NCBI GenBank assembly: GCA_937872175.1 | Contig: CALMPI010000044.1 | Location: 1 to 35,783 of the forward strand | Origin: an uncultured Flavobacteriales bacterium | Lineage (GTDB): Bacteria; Bacteroidota; Bacteroidia; Flavobacteriales_F; PHOS-HE28 | Reading direction: 5' to 3' | Length of the DNA stretch: 35,783 nucleotides | The notes under the pieces: model-generated | The model's input: only the letters and a program-made list of their open reading frames with translations | What the model was told of the DNA's origin: nothing | The model's database searches: none | Shown here: positions 6,849 to 14,339 of the stretch, in pieces | Position numbering within the stretch: position 1 is the first letter of the stretch | Layout: each line of letters begins with the position of its first letter | Position numbers and translations under genes: made by a program

Positions 6849-7769
6849 TCAGTTGGTGATGCCGTCCGCCGCCGCCAGGCCCTTCTCGCTGAAGAGCGCC
6901 AGGCCGCAGTACCACTTGATGCGGGTGATGCTTTCGTCCTTGGTCTCGCTCTCGCCAACCGGGACCACCTGGATGCCCGCAGCCGCCTCCGCCGTCAGGC
7001 CCGCGATGCCGTGCATGCGGGAGCCGTCATCCAGGGTCCCCGCGAACACGGTGGTCTGGTTGGAGCCGCTGCCCTTGGTCTGGTTGATGGGCAGCCAGTC
7101 GTTGCGGAAGATGGGAACGCCCCGGTAGCCCGGGACCTCGCGGCCCGAGGGGAGGGCCACCACCTCGTTGATGGACGCGCCGCCCAGGGCGCGGAGCAGC
7201 GCCATGTAGGAGCGCAGCGTGCGGGCGTGCATCATGAAGTAGTCCACGTCACCGTCCTTGTCGGTCACGAGGTCCAGAAGCTCATCCATGAAGGCGAAGG
7301 ACAGCGCACCGCCGTTGGTGCCGGTCGCGGCCTTCTGGCCCGAGCTCACGAGGTTCAGCATGCCGCTGAACTCGTTGGAGCTGCCCGTGCCGTTGACCAG
7401 CATGTCCTGGTACTTGCGGCCCACGGACTTCGCCTTGGATGCAATCTGCACCGCCTGCTGGTCGTTGCCGTCGCCCGAGCGGGTCGCCTGGATGAGGCCG
7501 TTGACCTCCGCATCACCGATGATCGTGGTGAGGGTGGACGTGACCTGGGTGAAGGTCGCAGCCGCCTTCGCGGTGATGGTGCCGCCGACGCCCAGGACCT
7601 GGACATCACCCAGCACGTTCTCGCGGTTGTAGGCGAGGGCGTTGCCGTCGATGCCGTCGAAGGGCAGAACGTCGAAGAAGGGGTTGACGGTGATGATGTT
7701 CTCGATGACGCCTGCCACCAGCTCATCCTGAGCGAGCTTGGCGGACTCAGCGAGGGTGACGGATGCCAT
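6849..7769 (-). CDS. Major capsid protein (HK97 fold)
   Basis: The 306-residue protein starts MASVTLAESAKLAQDELVAG and contains NPFFDVLPFDGIDGNALAYN, FSGMLNLV, and the late segment SITRIKWYCGLALFSEKGLA. These are recognisable features of a family of HK97-fold major capsid proteins common in siphophages. It forms the head shell. It follows the scaffold gene, has its own predicted promoter (7870-7898), a shared RNA hairpin in the leader (7833-7853), GGAGG seven bases before the ATG, and a terminator-like hairpin behind it. No long N-terminal delta domain is present, which fits the use of a separate scaffold protein. Confidence 0.92.
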   Translation of the reverse strand: MASVTLAESAKLAQDELVAGVIENIITVNPFFDVLPFDGIDGNALAYNRENVLGDVQVLGVGGTITAKAAATFTQVTSTLTTIIGDAEVNGLIQATRSGDGNDQQAVQIASKAKSVGRKYQDMLVNGTGSSNEFSGMLNLVSSGQKAATGTNGGALSFAFMDELLDLVTDKDGDVDYFMMHARTLRSYMALLRALGGASINEVVALPSGREVPGYRGVPIFRNDWLPINQTKGSGSNQTTVFAGTLDDGSRMHGIAGLTAEAAAGIQVVPVGESETKDESITRIKWYCGLALFSEKGLAAADGITN

Positions 7770-7832
7770 GTCCAGTCCTCCAGAGTGGTTCGGGTTACAA
7801 TCTCATCAGCCAACTTGCGCATCGCACGCTGG

Positions 7833-7853
7833 CCTCCTGGATCGCCCTGGAGG
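7833..7853 (-). promoter_or_regulatory. Leader hairpin of the capsid gene, shared with the scaffold gene
   Basis: The RNA reads CCTCC-A-GG-GCGAT-CC-A-GGAGG, a five-pair outer stem, an A/A mismatch and a two-pair inner stem closing a GCGAT loop. The apical part CCAGGGCGATCC is identical in the scaffold leader (8804-8815), where the outer stem has different but still complementary bases. It begins about 10 nt from the predicted transcription start. A protein-binding translational operator or RNA stabiliser is possible. Confidence 0.6.
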
Positions 7854-7869
7854 GGTGTGGCTTGACCAA

Positions 7870-7898
7870 GATATACTCGACAATGCCTGCCGCGTCAA
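7870..7898 (-). promoter_or_regulatory. Promoter for the major capsid gene
   Basis: TTGACG (7893-7898), a 17-base spacer and TATATC (7870-7875) form a good sigma70-type promoter on the minus strand. It lies between the hairpins behind scaffold and the capsid start, about 100 bases upstream of the ATG. Predicted transcription start is near 7863. Confidence 0.7.
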
Positions 7899-7910
7899 GC
7901 CATAACGCGA

Positions 7911-7941
7911 GCCAGCCCCCGCGCTGTGGCCGGGGGCTGGC
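7911..7941 (-). terminator. Strong hairpin behind the scaffold gene
   Basis: An 11-base perfect inverted repeat (GCCAGCCCCCG at 7911-7921 and its complement at 7931-7941) with a nine-base loop. It lies between the scaffold stop and the capsid promoter. There is no real T-run after it on the minus strand, so it may be a weak terminator or a 3' end stabiliser. Confidence 0.6.
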
Positions 7942-7958
7942 AGGGAGCCAGGGGAGCA

Positions 7959-7988
7959 CCCCGGCCCAGGGGTCGGGACAGGCCGGGG
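7959..7988 (-). terminator. First hairpin after the scaffold stop, with GTCCCGACCCC loop
   Basis: CCCCGGCC pairs with GGCCGGGG (7959-7966 and 7981-7988). The minus-strand loop holds GTCCCGACCCC, an 11-base sequence also found in the loop of the hairpin at 27550-27578 behind the AAA+ gene. It starts within three bases of the scaffold stop codon. Confidence 0.5.
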
Positions 7989-7990
7989 CC

Positions 7991-8773
7991 TCAGCCAGCC
8001 TTACGGGCAGCGAGGCCAGCCTTGATCTTGTCGATGGGGGAGGCGTCCGCCTTGACCGGCGCGGGCTTGGCCCCGGTCTTGCCGGGGAGCGCCCCGCCGC
8101 CGCCCTTCGCCTCGCTCTTGAACAGCGGGGCGTACTTCTCCTGGCCCTTCATCTCCTTGACCAGCTCGCGGATGGTCATGGGCTGGCCGGTGCCGCCGCT
8201 GATGCGCGGGTCGCCATCCGCGTCCACCACCACAGCCTTGAACTCCCCGTCCTGCTCCACCACCTTGACCTGGCGCTCCACGAAGGGCATGGCCAGCTCC
8301 ACCAGGCCGCCCTCGGCAGCCAGGGCCTCGCTCGCGCCGGAGGTGACCAGGTACTTGTGGACGGTGCCCCGCAGGGCGTCCTGCACCTTGCGCTCCTCGC
8401 CCACCGCCTTCTCCATGGCGGCCTTCATCTCAGCGCGGACCTTGTCCACGTTGAGCTTGCCCTCCTTGCCGGCAGCGGCAGCCGTCTCCAGCTCATCCAG
8501 CTTCTTGCGGATGTTCTCCTTGATGGTCGGGAGGTCCTCACCGAAGTCCTCCAGGCCGGACAGGTCCACCTGGCCCTTCTTGGCCAGCTCCTTGTTCTCC
8601 AGCCTGATCTTACCGTTCGCCTGGAACAGGCCGGTGATCGCGTCCGCCACGGGCCGCAGCGCCTCGGGGACGTGGTACCCGTCGCCCGTGTCCTTGGGCT
8701 GGTAGATGCCGCGCAGGTTCTCCGGGATGGTGTTGAAGCCGTCCCCGTCCACTTCATGCTTCAGTACAGTCAT
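7991..8773 (-). CDS. Capsid scaffolding protein
   Basis: A 260-residue, highly charged, mostly helical protein immediately upstream of the capsid gene. It starts MTVLKHEVDGDGFNTIPENL. Residues 55-150 are rich in Glu, Lys and Ala and look like coiled coil (ENIRKKLDELETAAAAGKEG). The C-terminus is basic (ASPIDKIKAGLAARKAG), as in scaffolds that bind the capsid shell through a basic tail. No protease motif is visible here, so the fate of the scaffold is unclear. It has a predicted promoter and the shared leader hairpin. Confidence 0.8.
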   Translation of the reverse strand: MTVLKHEVDGDGFNTIPENLRGIYQPKDTGDGYHVPEALRPVADAITGLFQANGKIRLENKELAKKGQVDLSGLEDFGEDLPTIKENIRKKLDELETAAAAGKEGKLNVDKVRAEMKAAMEKAVGEERKVQDALRGTVHKYLVTSGASEALAAEGGLVELAMPFVERQVKVVEQDGEFKAVVVDADGDPRISGGTGQPMTIRELVKEMKGQEKYAPLFKSEAKGGGGALPGKTGAKPAPVKADASPIDKIKAGLAARKAG

Positions 8774-8796
8774 GCGTCACTCTCCTGTGAATCGCT

Positions 8797-8818
8797 CACC
8801 CCGGGATCGCCCTGGGTG
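8797..8818 (-). promoter_or_regulatory. Leader hairpin of the scaffold gene
   Basis: The RNA reads CACCC-A-GGG-CGAT-CCC-G-GGGTG: five outer pairs, one mismatch, three inner pairs and a CGAT loop. It has the same apical sequence as the capsid leader hairpin, but the outer stem is CACCC/GGGTG instead of CCTCC/GGAGG. This is compensatory change and supports a real RNA structure. It lies 24 bases upstream of the scaffold start. Confidence 0.6.
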
Positions 8819-8835
8819 GAGGTTGGTGCCCCCGG

Positions 8836-8864
8836 ATGGTAGCCCAAGACAGCGCCGGGGGCAA
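8836..8864 (-). promoter_or_regulatory. Promoter for the scaffold gene
   Basis: TTGCCC (8859-8864), a 17-base spacer and TACCAT (8836-8841). Each box matches four of six consensus bases. The distance from the -10 box to the leader hairpin (17 bases) is nearly the same as in the capsid leader (16 bases), which supports the call. Confidence 0.5.
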
Positions 8865-8881
8865 GGCGCTGCCGGGGTCGG

Positions 8882-10108
8882 TCAGACCACCCCGCCGCCC
8901 TCAAAGGCGCGGGGGAAGCGCTGGCGAAGCTGGTCCAGTGTCAGCTCGCGCCCGGCGCGGTCCACGAAGTCGTCAAGGGTCAGCCGCCCGGAGCGGAACA
9001 GCTGCGCTTTCGCCTGTCCCAGGACCTCATCCTGGAAGGCCACAGGCTGACGCCGCATCCACTCTTCATAGGTGGTGGTGGAGGGGAGCTGGCCGATGTT
9101 CTCGTCACCCCAGGCGTCACGCCGCCGCCTGATGGCGGCCCTCCGCTCCGCCTCTGACATCCCGCTCCAGGCGTCTCCCGCCTCTGCCCGGGCTTCCGCC
9201 CTGAAGTCCCGCTCCCGCTGTCCACGTGTGCGCTTGTCCCTCACAAAGGGCCGGTCACCCAGGATGCCCTCGGGGCTGAACACCGCCACCATGACAGAGC
9301 GGCAGTTGATGTGCGCCGGGGGCCGGGCGTCGGCAGGTTTCAGCAGCTGGGCCCCCTTCGGGGCCGCGTTGTCGCCCATCATCACCAGGTCCCCGTCGCG
9401 GGCGCGGCACACGGCGGAGGTCCGCCCGTCCAGGGTCGCGGTCCAGCGGAGGGCATAGATGATGTCGGCATTCGCGTCCCAGACCTCCGCCCGGGCCGCG
9501 TTGGAGACGTGGGTGATGGCCGTCCTCATCACAGCCTCGGCATTGCGCCGGGTGATGGCCAGGATGCCGTCGCTGTACTTGTTCGCCCGGGTGCCCACGA
9601 CGCGGCGCACGATGTCGTCCAGCGTTTCCCCGTTGGTGATGCCCAGGCGGAGGGCCTGAGTGAGCTGGGCCTGGTCCGCCTGCTGGAGCGAGGCGAACCA
9701 CTCGCGCAGGAAGCGGCCCTGGAACGGGCGCGAGGTGACCACCGCGTTGAGCCGCCCGAGCGGGGCGGTGGCCAGGGCCATCTCGATGGGGATGGAGGCG
9801 GCCATGATGGCGTGCTCCCAGTCCGCCTCCAGCTTGGCGAGGTCCAGCAGCTCCCCCCGGCCCAGGTCCCTGATCTGGGCCATGACCGCCTCGCGCATCG
9901 CCCGCACGTCCTTCAGCAGCTCCTCCAGCCGGGCGATGGCGTCCGGGCTCCCGGTGATCCGGGCGAGCTTGCGGCGGAGGGGCTCCACCAGGTCGCGGTC
10001 AGCCTCCTCCAGGAGCCGCTGGATGCGGCGGAGGACGCTGACGCTGTAGCGCCGGAGCGCCACCTGGTGGCGGAGGGCCGCGTCAAAGAGGTCCTGGTTG
10101 GCGCTCAT
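8882..10108 (-). CDS. Mu gpF-like minor head protein (SPP1 gp7 family)
   Basis: A 408-residue protein with the head-morphogenesis signature in the middle: THVSNAARAEVWDANAD, then RWTATLDGRTSAVCRARDG and PPAHINCRSVMVAVF. The Cys and His residues in these segments are conserved in the Mu F/SPP1 gp7 family. These proteins are minor head components linked to the portal and often to DNA entry. The first 200 residues are helical and Arg-rich. Residues 270-400 form an Arg-rich extension ending in FPRAFEGGGVV. It follows the portal gene, as expected. Confidence 0.88.
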   Translation of the reverse strand: MSANQDLFDAALRHQVALRRYSVSVLRRIQRLLEEADRDLVEPLRRKLARITGSPDAIARLEELLKDVRAMREAVMAQIRDLGRGELLDLAKLEADWEHAIMAASIPIEMALATAPLGRLNAVVTSRPFQGRFLREWFASLQQADQAQLTQALRLGITNGETLDDIVRRVVGTRANKYSDGILAITRRNAEAVMRTAITHVSNAARAEVWDANADIIYALRWTATLDGRTSAVCRARDGDLVMMGDNAAPKGAQLLKPADARPPAHINCRSVMVAVFSPEGILGDRPFVRDKRTRGQRERDFRAEARAEAGDAWSGMSEAERRAAIRRRRDAWGDENIGQLPSTTTYEEWMRRQPVAFQDEVLGQAKAQLFRSGRLTLDDFVDRAGRELTLDQLRQRFPRAFEGGGVV

Positions 10109-10302
10109 CAGCCACCCGCCGCCCGGTCAAGCGGCTTGAGCTCATTGTTGCTCACCTGGAAGTCCAGGGTGGCACCGTCCGCCCCGTCCGGGTGGATGTA
10201 GAACTCCACCTTGCCGTCACGCCCGAGGACGGGCTGGACGCGGGCGGGGACGTTCTTGTGGAGGCACTGGGTGAGCATCTGCTCAAGCGTCATTCGGTTC
10301 AT
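10108..10302 (-). CDS. Hypothetical protein between portal and Mu F-like genes (64 aa)
   Basis: The start at 10300-10302 (MNRMTLEQMLTQCL) lies inside the 3' end of the portal gene and is preceded by AAGG. The longer frame to 10374 would overlap the portal by 92 bases and is unlikely. The product has a helix, then a beta segment (ARVQPVLGRDGKVEFYIHP). Its stop and the start of the Mu F-like gene overlap by one base. The family is not recognised; small proteins at this location are common and mostly uncharacterised. Confidence 0.7.
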   Translation of the reverse strand: MNRMTLEQMLTQCLHKNVPARVQPVLGRDGKVEFYIHPDGADGATLDFQVSNNELKPLDRAAGG

Positions 10303-11800
10303 TGCTGGGGGCCTTCTTCGGCTGAGGGTTGTTGGGGTCGGGCTTGGGGTTGCCGCCCGCAGGGTCAAGGTCAAGGGCGGCCATGGCCTTCATCGCGTCC
10401 TCAGCCTCCTGTTCGATGAGGGCCTTGTCCTCCTCCTCATCGTACTCGTCAGACAGCCAGCCACGGCGCTTCATCTCGGTGATGTACGCCTCGCGGCTGA
10501 TGTCGCGGCGCTCGCGGGCCTTGTCGATGGCGTTCCACCCGGTCTCATCGGGGCTGGACAGCCCAAAGTCCACGTCCATCTCCACGGACGGGGCCTTGGC
10601 GATGCTCATCCAGTCGGCCATGATGGCCAGCACCGTCTCCACGCTGTCCTTGAAGCTGAGGGTGATGGCCTGGAGCTGGCTGAGCGCCTCCGCCGTGTCC
10701 AGGGCGCGGACGGTGGCCTTCAGGTCCCCGGGCTTCTCCTTGAGGAACTGCGCCCCATAGGCGCTCATCTGCTCCTCCAGGTGGCGCAGCTTCTTCTCAC
10801 CCGTGTCGATGGCCGCGCCGGTGTGCTCCACGTAGTAGAACTTGCCATGCTCGCTCCGGGTGGCGAGGATTTGGTTGGGCCCGAGGCGCATCAGCCCGCC
10901 GTCCCCGCCCGTCTCCTGGCTGTCCACCCCGGACATGGCCAGCATCGGGAAGCACGCCACGCTGATGATGTTGTTCAGGTCGCTGTCCAGCTGCCAGTGG
11001 CGCACGTTCATGTACCCGAGGTCCAGCAGCGGGGGCTTGGCGAGCCCGAGGCCCTCGCGGTCGGTGTAGAAGGTGACCAGCGGGATGTAGTCCAGGTCAG
11101 TGGCCCACTCCTCCACCTTCACCCACTCCTCCTTGCGCTTGTTGGTCGTGCGCTTCTCCCAGAGCTGGACCAGCCCGGGCTCCAGGACGCGGATGCGCTC
11201 CACGAGCTTCTCGCCCCAGCCGTCCCGGACCAGCTCCGCCTCAGCGATGCGCACGTGGTCCAGGACCTCGCGCCCCGCGACCATCGTGCCGGACATGAAG
11301 ATGACGCTCTCAGCCGGGATGTGGACGGTGTACGGGCGGACGCCCTCCGCCCGGTCGTCAGCGAGGGTGCGCGGGGTCACGCCCTCCTCGCGCCGGGGCA
11401 TGTCCACCAGCACGTGGGACAGGCCCTTGGCCATCCCGTCCCTGAACCACCGCCGGGCGAACACGTCCAGGTTGTTTCCCTGGAGGTCGATGTCCTCCGC
11501 CCACTCGTGGAAGGGGGTGCCGTCCCCGGTGCCCTCCTCCTTGGACAGCACCACGGGCTCGCTGAAGGGCTTCCCGGCCAGCATGTCCAGCGTGAGCTCT
11601 GTCATGTTGAGGAGGGTCGCGCCCAGGAGGCGACGGGACCAGCTCTGGTCGCTCTCCTCCTGGTGCTTGGGCAGCAGGGCGGTGCCCGCCGCCCGCATGG
11701 CCTCGGTGCCCCCCAGGAGGGAGTTGATGAGGTCCCAGCGCGGGGACATCGTGTTGTAGGCCACGGAGCGGGTGGCCGGGGTCGCGTCTTTGTCAGCCAT
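10283..11800 (-). CDS. Portal protein (DUF4055 type)
   Basis: The 505-residue protein begins MADKDATPATRSVAYNTMSP and includes RWDLINSLLGG, LLGATLLNMTELTLDMLAGK and VSWN-type spacing before a long middle with YMNVRHWQLDSDLNNIISVA. This is the DUF4055 portal family. Portals form the dodecameric ring at the packaging vertex. Its place after the large terminase and before the Mu F-like gene is the standard head order. The C-terminus is acidic and Pro/Asn-rich. The start follows GGAGGGCC. Confidence 0.9.
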   Translation of the reverse strand: MADKDATPATRSVAYNTMSPRWDLINSLLGGTEAMRAAGTALLPKHQEESDQSWSRRLLGATLLNMTELTLDMLAGKPFSEPVVLSKEEGTGDGTPFHEWAEDIDLQGNNLDVFARRWFRDGMAKGLSHVLVDMPRREEGVTPRTLADDRAEGVRPYTVHIPAESVIFMSGTMVAGREVLDHVRIAEAELVRDGWGEKLVERIRVLEPGLVQLWEKRTTNKRKEEWVKVEEWATDLDYIPLVTFYTDREGLGLAKPPLLDLGYMNVRHWQLDSDLNNIISVACFPMLAMSGVDSQETGGDGGLMRLGPNQILATRSEHGKFYYVEHTGAAIDTGEKKLRHLEEQMSAYGAQFLKEKPGDLKATVRALDTAEALSQLQAITLSFKDSVETVLAIMADWMSIAKAPSVEMDVDFGLSSPDETGWNAIDKARERRDISREAYITEMKRRGWLSDEYDEEEDKALIEQEAEDAMKAMAALDLDPAGGNPKPDPNNPQPKKAPSNEPNDA

Positions 11801-11839
11801 GGTGGCCCTCCGGGTTGTAGGTTACGCGCCTTGCTGCCA

Positions 11840-13276
11840 TCAGTAAACGCGCCTCTTGATGGTGATGTCCTTGCGGCGGGCGCGGTAGCGGGTCTCATCC
11901 GCAATGTGGTCCTCCGCCTCGGTGTCGATGTCGTCCAGGTCGCGGTCCAGCCGGGGGAGGTACGGCACGGTGTCCTGGAACTGGGAGCAGCGGTGGCACA
12001 CGAACAGCCCAGGCTTCTCCCGGGGGAGCCCCGGCTGGTCGGGCTGGGCCTGCTTCATCAGCTGCCTCATCACCATCCAGCCCTGCTTCCGCGAGCCCGG
12101 CCCCTTGTCCGCCTTCTCCCAGCTGACGCCCTCGGCACGCATGGCGCTCTCGATGGACACCCCGGTGCTGTCGTCCCAGATGGAGCTGTCCGCCGGGCCG
12201 GGCTTCACCCGCCCCCGGAGCCCCATGTCATCCTCGCGGTCCCGGATGCCCCGGGCGATGTCCCCGGGCAGCATCCTGACGCCCTCGTTGCGCTTCCCGG
12301 TCCAGCCGTACCACTCGGCAATGCGGATGAGGTCCCCGCGCACCGCCCCGATCTGCTGACCCTCCCACTCGATGGGCTCCCCGTTGCTCTCCGCCCACCA
12401 GCCCACGCTGAAGGGCCGCGAGGAGCCCCAGTCAAAGCTCCGGTCCACGCGCCACCCGGTCGGGATGAGGTGGAGGGGGAAGTTGGGCAGCACGTTGTGG
12501 GACCGGCTCCAGACGTCATCGAACATGCCGCCCGCGACGATGTCCCAGGAGCCCTCCAGCCACGCCTTCAGCTCCGCCTCGTTGCGGGCGGACGCCCGGA
12601 GGCGGCTGATGTAGTTGGGGTCAGCGTCCAGCAGTATCTTGTTCTCATAGACGGTGCCGTGGATGGCCATGCGCGGGGGCTCCTGCTCCCCGTCGCGGCT
12701 CCTCGGGTTCATGATGGGCCGGTCCTGCATCCGGGGCAGCTGGAAGCGCTCCTTGACCCAGTTGTGGCCCACCCCGTAGGGGTTGGTGGTGGCGCGGACG
12801 CGGGCGCGGCGGGCCACGTCCGGGTTGGAGGAGCGCGAGCACGACATCATGCGCACATAGCACTCATCGTTCGGCCAGGTGGTTATCTCCTCCCAGCCAA
12901 TCCAGGGGTACTCGTGGCCATGGTATGCCCAATAGTCATCGGGCCGGGCCATGTGGCGGAGCAGCAGCGCCTCCCCGCTGGGCCACGTCCAGGCGCTCTT
13001 GGCCTCGTTGAAGGTCGGGCGGTTGCGCATCTGGGCGAACCCCTTCTTGGGCTGGGCGATGACGTCAGCCAGCGCGGGGTAGGACCGGCGGAACAGGATG
13101 CCCCGCCACGCCTCCCCGAGCCCCTGCCCGGTGTCGCTGGCGAAGTCCATGATGAGCGCATCCGTCTTGCCCGGGCCGCGCGTCCCCTCATACAGCACCT
13201 CAAAGAGGGGGCACTGCAGGAAGCGGGTCTGGCTCCCGGGCTGGGGTGCCCAGGCAATCGGGACATGTACGTTCAT
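11840..13276 (-). CDS. terL: Terminase large subunit
   Basis: A 478-residue packaging ATPase-nuclease. Walker A is GTRGPGKT at residues 31-38 and the Walker B/catalytic Glu is WIGWEEIT near 125-132, followed by RVRATTNPYGVGHNWV (coupling motif region). The C-terminal nuclease half includes SFDWGSSRPFSVGWW with the first acidic residue and PADSSIWDD with a later one. It cuts and pumps genome DNA into the prohead through the portal. Its start overlaps the stop of the preceding gene (TGATG). The portal gene begins about 40 bases later. Confidence 0.92.
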   Translation of the reverse strand: MNVHVPIAWAPQPGSQTRFLQCPLFEVLYEGTRGPGKTDALIMDFASDTGQGLGEAWRGILFRRSYPALADVIAQPKKGFAQMRNRPTFNEAKSAWTWPSGEALLLRHMARPDDYWAYHGHEYPWIGWEEITTWPNDECYVRMMSCSRSSNPDVARRARVRATTNPYGVGHNWVKERFQLPRMQDRPIMNPRSRDGEQEPPRMAIHGTVYENKILLDADPNYISRLRASARNEAELKAWLEGSWDIVAGGMFDDVWSRSHNVLPNFPLHLIPTGWRVDRSFDWGSSRPFSVGWWAESNGEPIEWEGQQIGAVRGDLIRIAEWYGWTGKRNEGVRMLPGDIARGIRDREDDMGLRGRVKPGPADSSIWDDSTGVSIESAMRAEGVSWEKADKGPGSRKQGWMVMRQLMKQAQPDQPGLPREKPGLFVCHRCSQFQDTVPYLPRLDRDLDDIDTEAEDHIADETRYRARRKDITIKRRVY

Positions 13277-13560
13277 CAGTGGAGCCTCTGGCGGACCTCA
13301 GCCATGAGCTCGCGGTACAGCTCGCTGGCCTCCCGCGCGACCTCGCCCGTGTTGAACTGGTCCCCGTACTGCTTGCCGAGGTGCTCAGCGAGCGCCCCGC
13401 CAGCCGCGAGGACAGCCTGGCGCGTCCGCTCCTCCGCCCCCTGGTCCTCCACCGCGACCTTGGCGATGACCTGGGGCTTCACGATGGAGGTCAGGCGGAC
13501 CTCCAGGAAGCGCGAGGCGTCGGGGCGCTCCATCAGCTTGATCTCAAGGTTGTTGCTCAC
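13276..13560 (-). CDS. Hypothetical protein upstream of large terminase (94 aa)
   Basis: The GTG at 13558-13560 overlaps the stop of the upstream membrane gene by four bases (GTGA) and has GGAGG six bases ahead, so it is preferred to the longer frame to 13626. The product (MSNNLEIKLMERPDASRFLE) has a beta-like first half and a helical, Glu/Ala-rich second half. No motif is recognised. Coupling to the large terminase suggests a packaging or late accessory role, but that is inference only. Confidence 0.7.
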   Translation of the reverse strand: MSNNLEIKLMERPDASRFLEVRLTSIVKPQVIAKVAVEDQGAEERTRQAVLAAGGALAEHLGKQYGDQFNTGEVAREASELYRELMAEVRQRLH

Positions 13561-13991
13561 ATCGGACCTCCAATGTTGATGAACATGGCGAGGGCCATCA
13601 GGGCGCTCGCCCCGAGGCTCCACCACAGGTGGATGGACGGGTCACGGGACCGGCCCTTGCTGAACAGGTGGTACGCCTTCAGGTGGCAGTACGCGGCGAT
13701 GATGACAGCGCCCTGGCGCGACACGAGGTTGATCCAGGAGCCGTTGTCCAGCAGCCAGTCCTGGTTCGCGTACTCAGCGATGCGGGCCCACCAGTACACG
13801 GTCCACCACACGAGGTTGATGGTGATGCCCGCGAAGGACACTGCGACACCCAGCACGAGCCAGTCGGCAGCATCCCGGCGCTCGCGGACGGCGCGGGTGG
13901 CCTCCGGGAGCCAGTGGGCGAGGACCATCAGGCACAGCACGAGGGCCGGGATGGTGAGCGCCACGGTGGCGATTTCAACGAGCTTGTTCAA
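13557..13991 (-). CDS. Multi-span membrane protein, possible lysis/holin role
   Basis: The 144-residue protein has four likely transmembrane segments: ATVALTIPALVLCLMVLA, LVLGVAVSFAGITINLVWW, one around GAVIIAAYCHLKAY, and LGASALMALAMFINIGG. The start chosen is the TTG at 13989-13991 with AGAGGA nine bases ahead; another TTG at 14009 is possible. Phage holins vary widely and four spans is allowed, but no endolysin was found nearby, so the holin idea is weak. The gene is coupled to its neighbours on both sides. Confidence 0.65.
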   Translation of the reverse strand: MNKLVEIATVALTIPALVLCLMVLAHWLPEATRAVRERRDAADWLVLGVAVSFAGITINLVWWTVYWWARIAEYANQDWLLDNGSWINLVSRQGAVIIAAYCHLKAYHLFSKGRSRDPSIHLWWSLGASALMALAMFINIGGPM

Positions 13992-14157
13992 GGTTCCCGA
14001 TCCTCTCAAGTGCGGCCCGGCTGAGGAGGACGGTGGCCCCCTCCTGCTGGGCTTTGGCCATAGTTGCGGCCACCGCCTCCCGGGCGGCCCTGTTCTCGCG
14101 GCGGGCCTGCTCCAGCTCCACCTTGTGGCCCCGCCACCAGCGCTTCAGACCCTCCAT
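13975..14157 (-). CDS. Small basic coiled-coil protein (60 aa)
   Basis: The ATG at 14155-14157 (MEGLKRWWRGHKVELEQARR) overlaps the previous stop (ATGA). The whole protein is a charged, Ala/Arg/Glu-rich helix with a Trp-Trp near the start, likely peripheral to the membrane or self-associating. It sits between two membrane-protein genes, which suggests a membrane-linked function, possibly lysis. The longer frame to 14376 crosses the neighbouring gene in another frame and is rejected. Confidence 0.6.
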   Translation of the reverse strand: MEGLKRWWRGHKVELEQARRENRAAREAVAATMAKAQQEGATVLLSRAALERIGNLEQAR

Positions 14158-14339
14158 CACTTCTTCACCTCCACGCTCCTGGCGACCTCCCGCCAGAACT
14201 CCGCCTGCTGCTTGTGGGTGTCGCGCAGCTCCTTCTCCAGGGCCACGCGGTCCTGCCACAGCTTCCAGACCACGAGGGCGAGCGGGGCGTTGATGCCGAG
14301 CCCCTTGAGCCACTCCAGCCATATGCCCGCGTCCTCCAT
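14157..14339 (-). CDS. Small membrane protein with coiled-coil tail (60 aa)
   Basis: The N-terminal half (WLKGLGINAPLALVVWKLW) forms one likely transmembrane helix. The second half (ALEKELRDTHKQQAEFWREV) is a charged helix suited to coiled-coil formation. This topology resembles small holin accessory or inner-membrane spanin-like proteins, but no family is certain. Both ends overlap neighbouring genes by one to four bases, so it belongs to the fibre/membrane gene string. Confidence 0.65.
   Translation of the reverse strand: MEDAGIWLEWLKGLGINAPLALVVWKLWQDRVALEKELRDTHKQQAEFWREVARSVEVKK

Noticed and set aside
7355..7822. Minus-strand frame starting in the capsid leader (MRKLADEIVTRTTLEDW)
   Set aside because: It would be a leader peptide only for its first 18 codons and then runs out of phase through the capsid gene. 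No ribosome-binding site was seen, so it is probably chance.
10211..13579. Very long plus-strand frame (over 1100 codons) opposite portal and large terminase
   Set aside because: It is antisense to two firmly identified genes. In GC-rich DNA the opposite frame lacks stops because the codons of real genes rarely contain their complements. Its composition (Val, His, Leu, Gly, Arg) is typical of such shadows.
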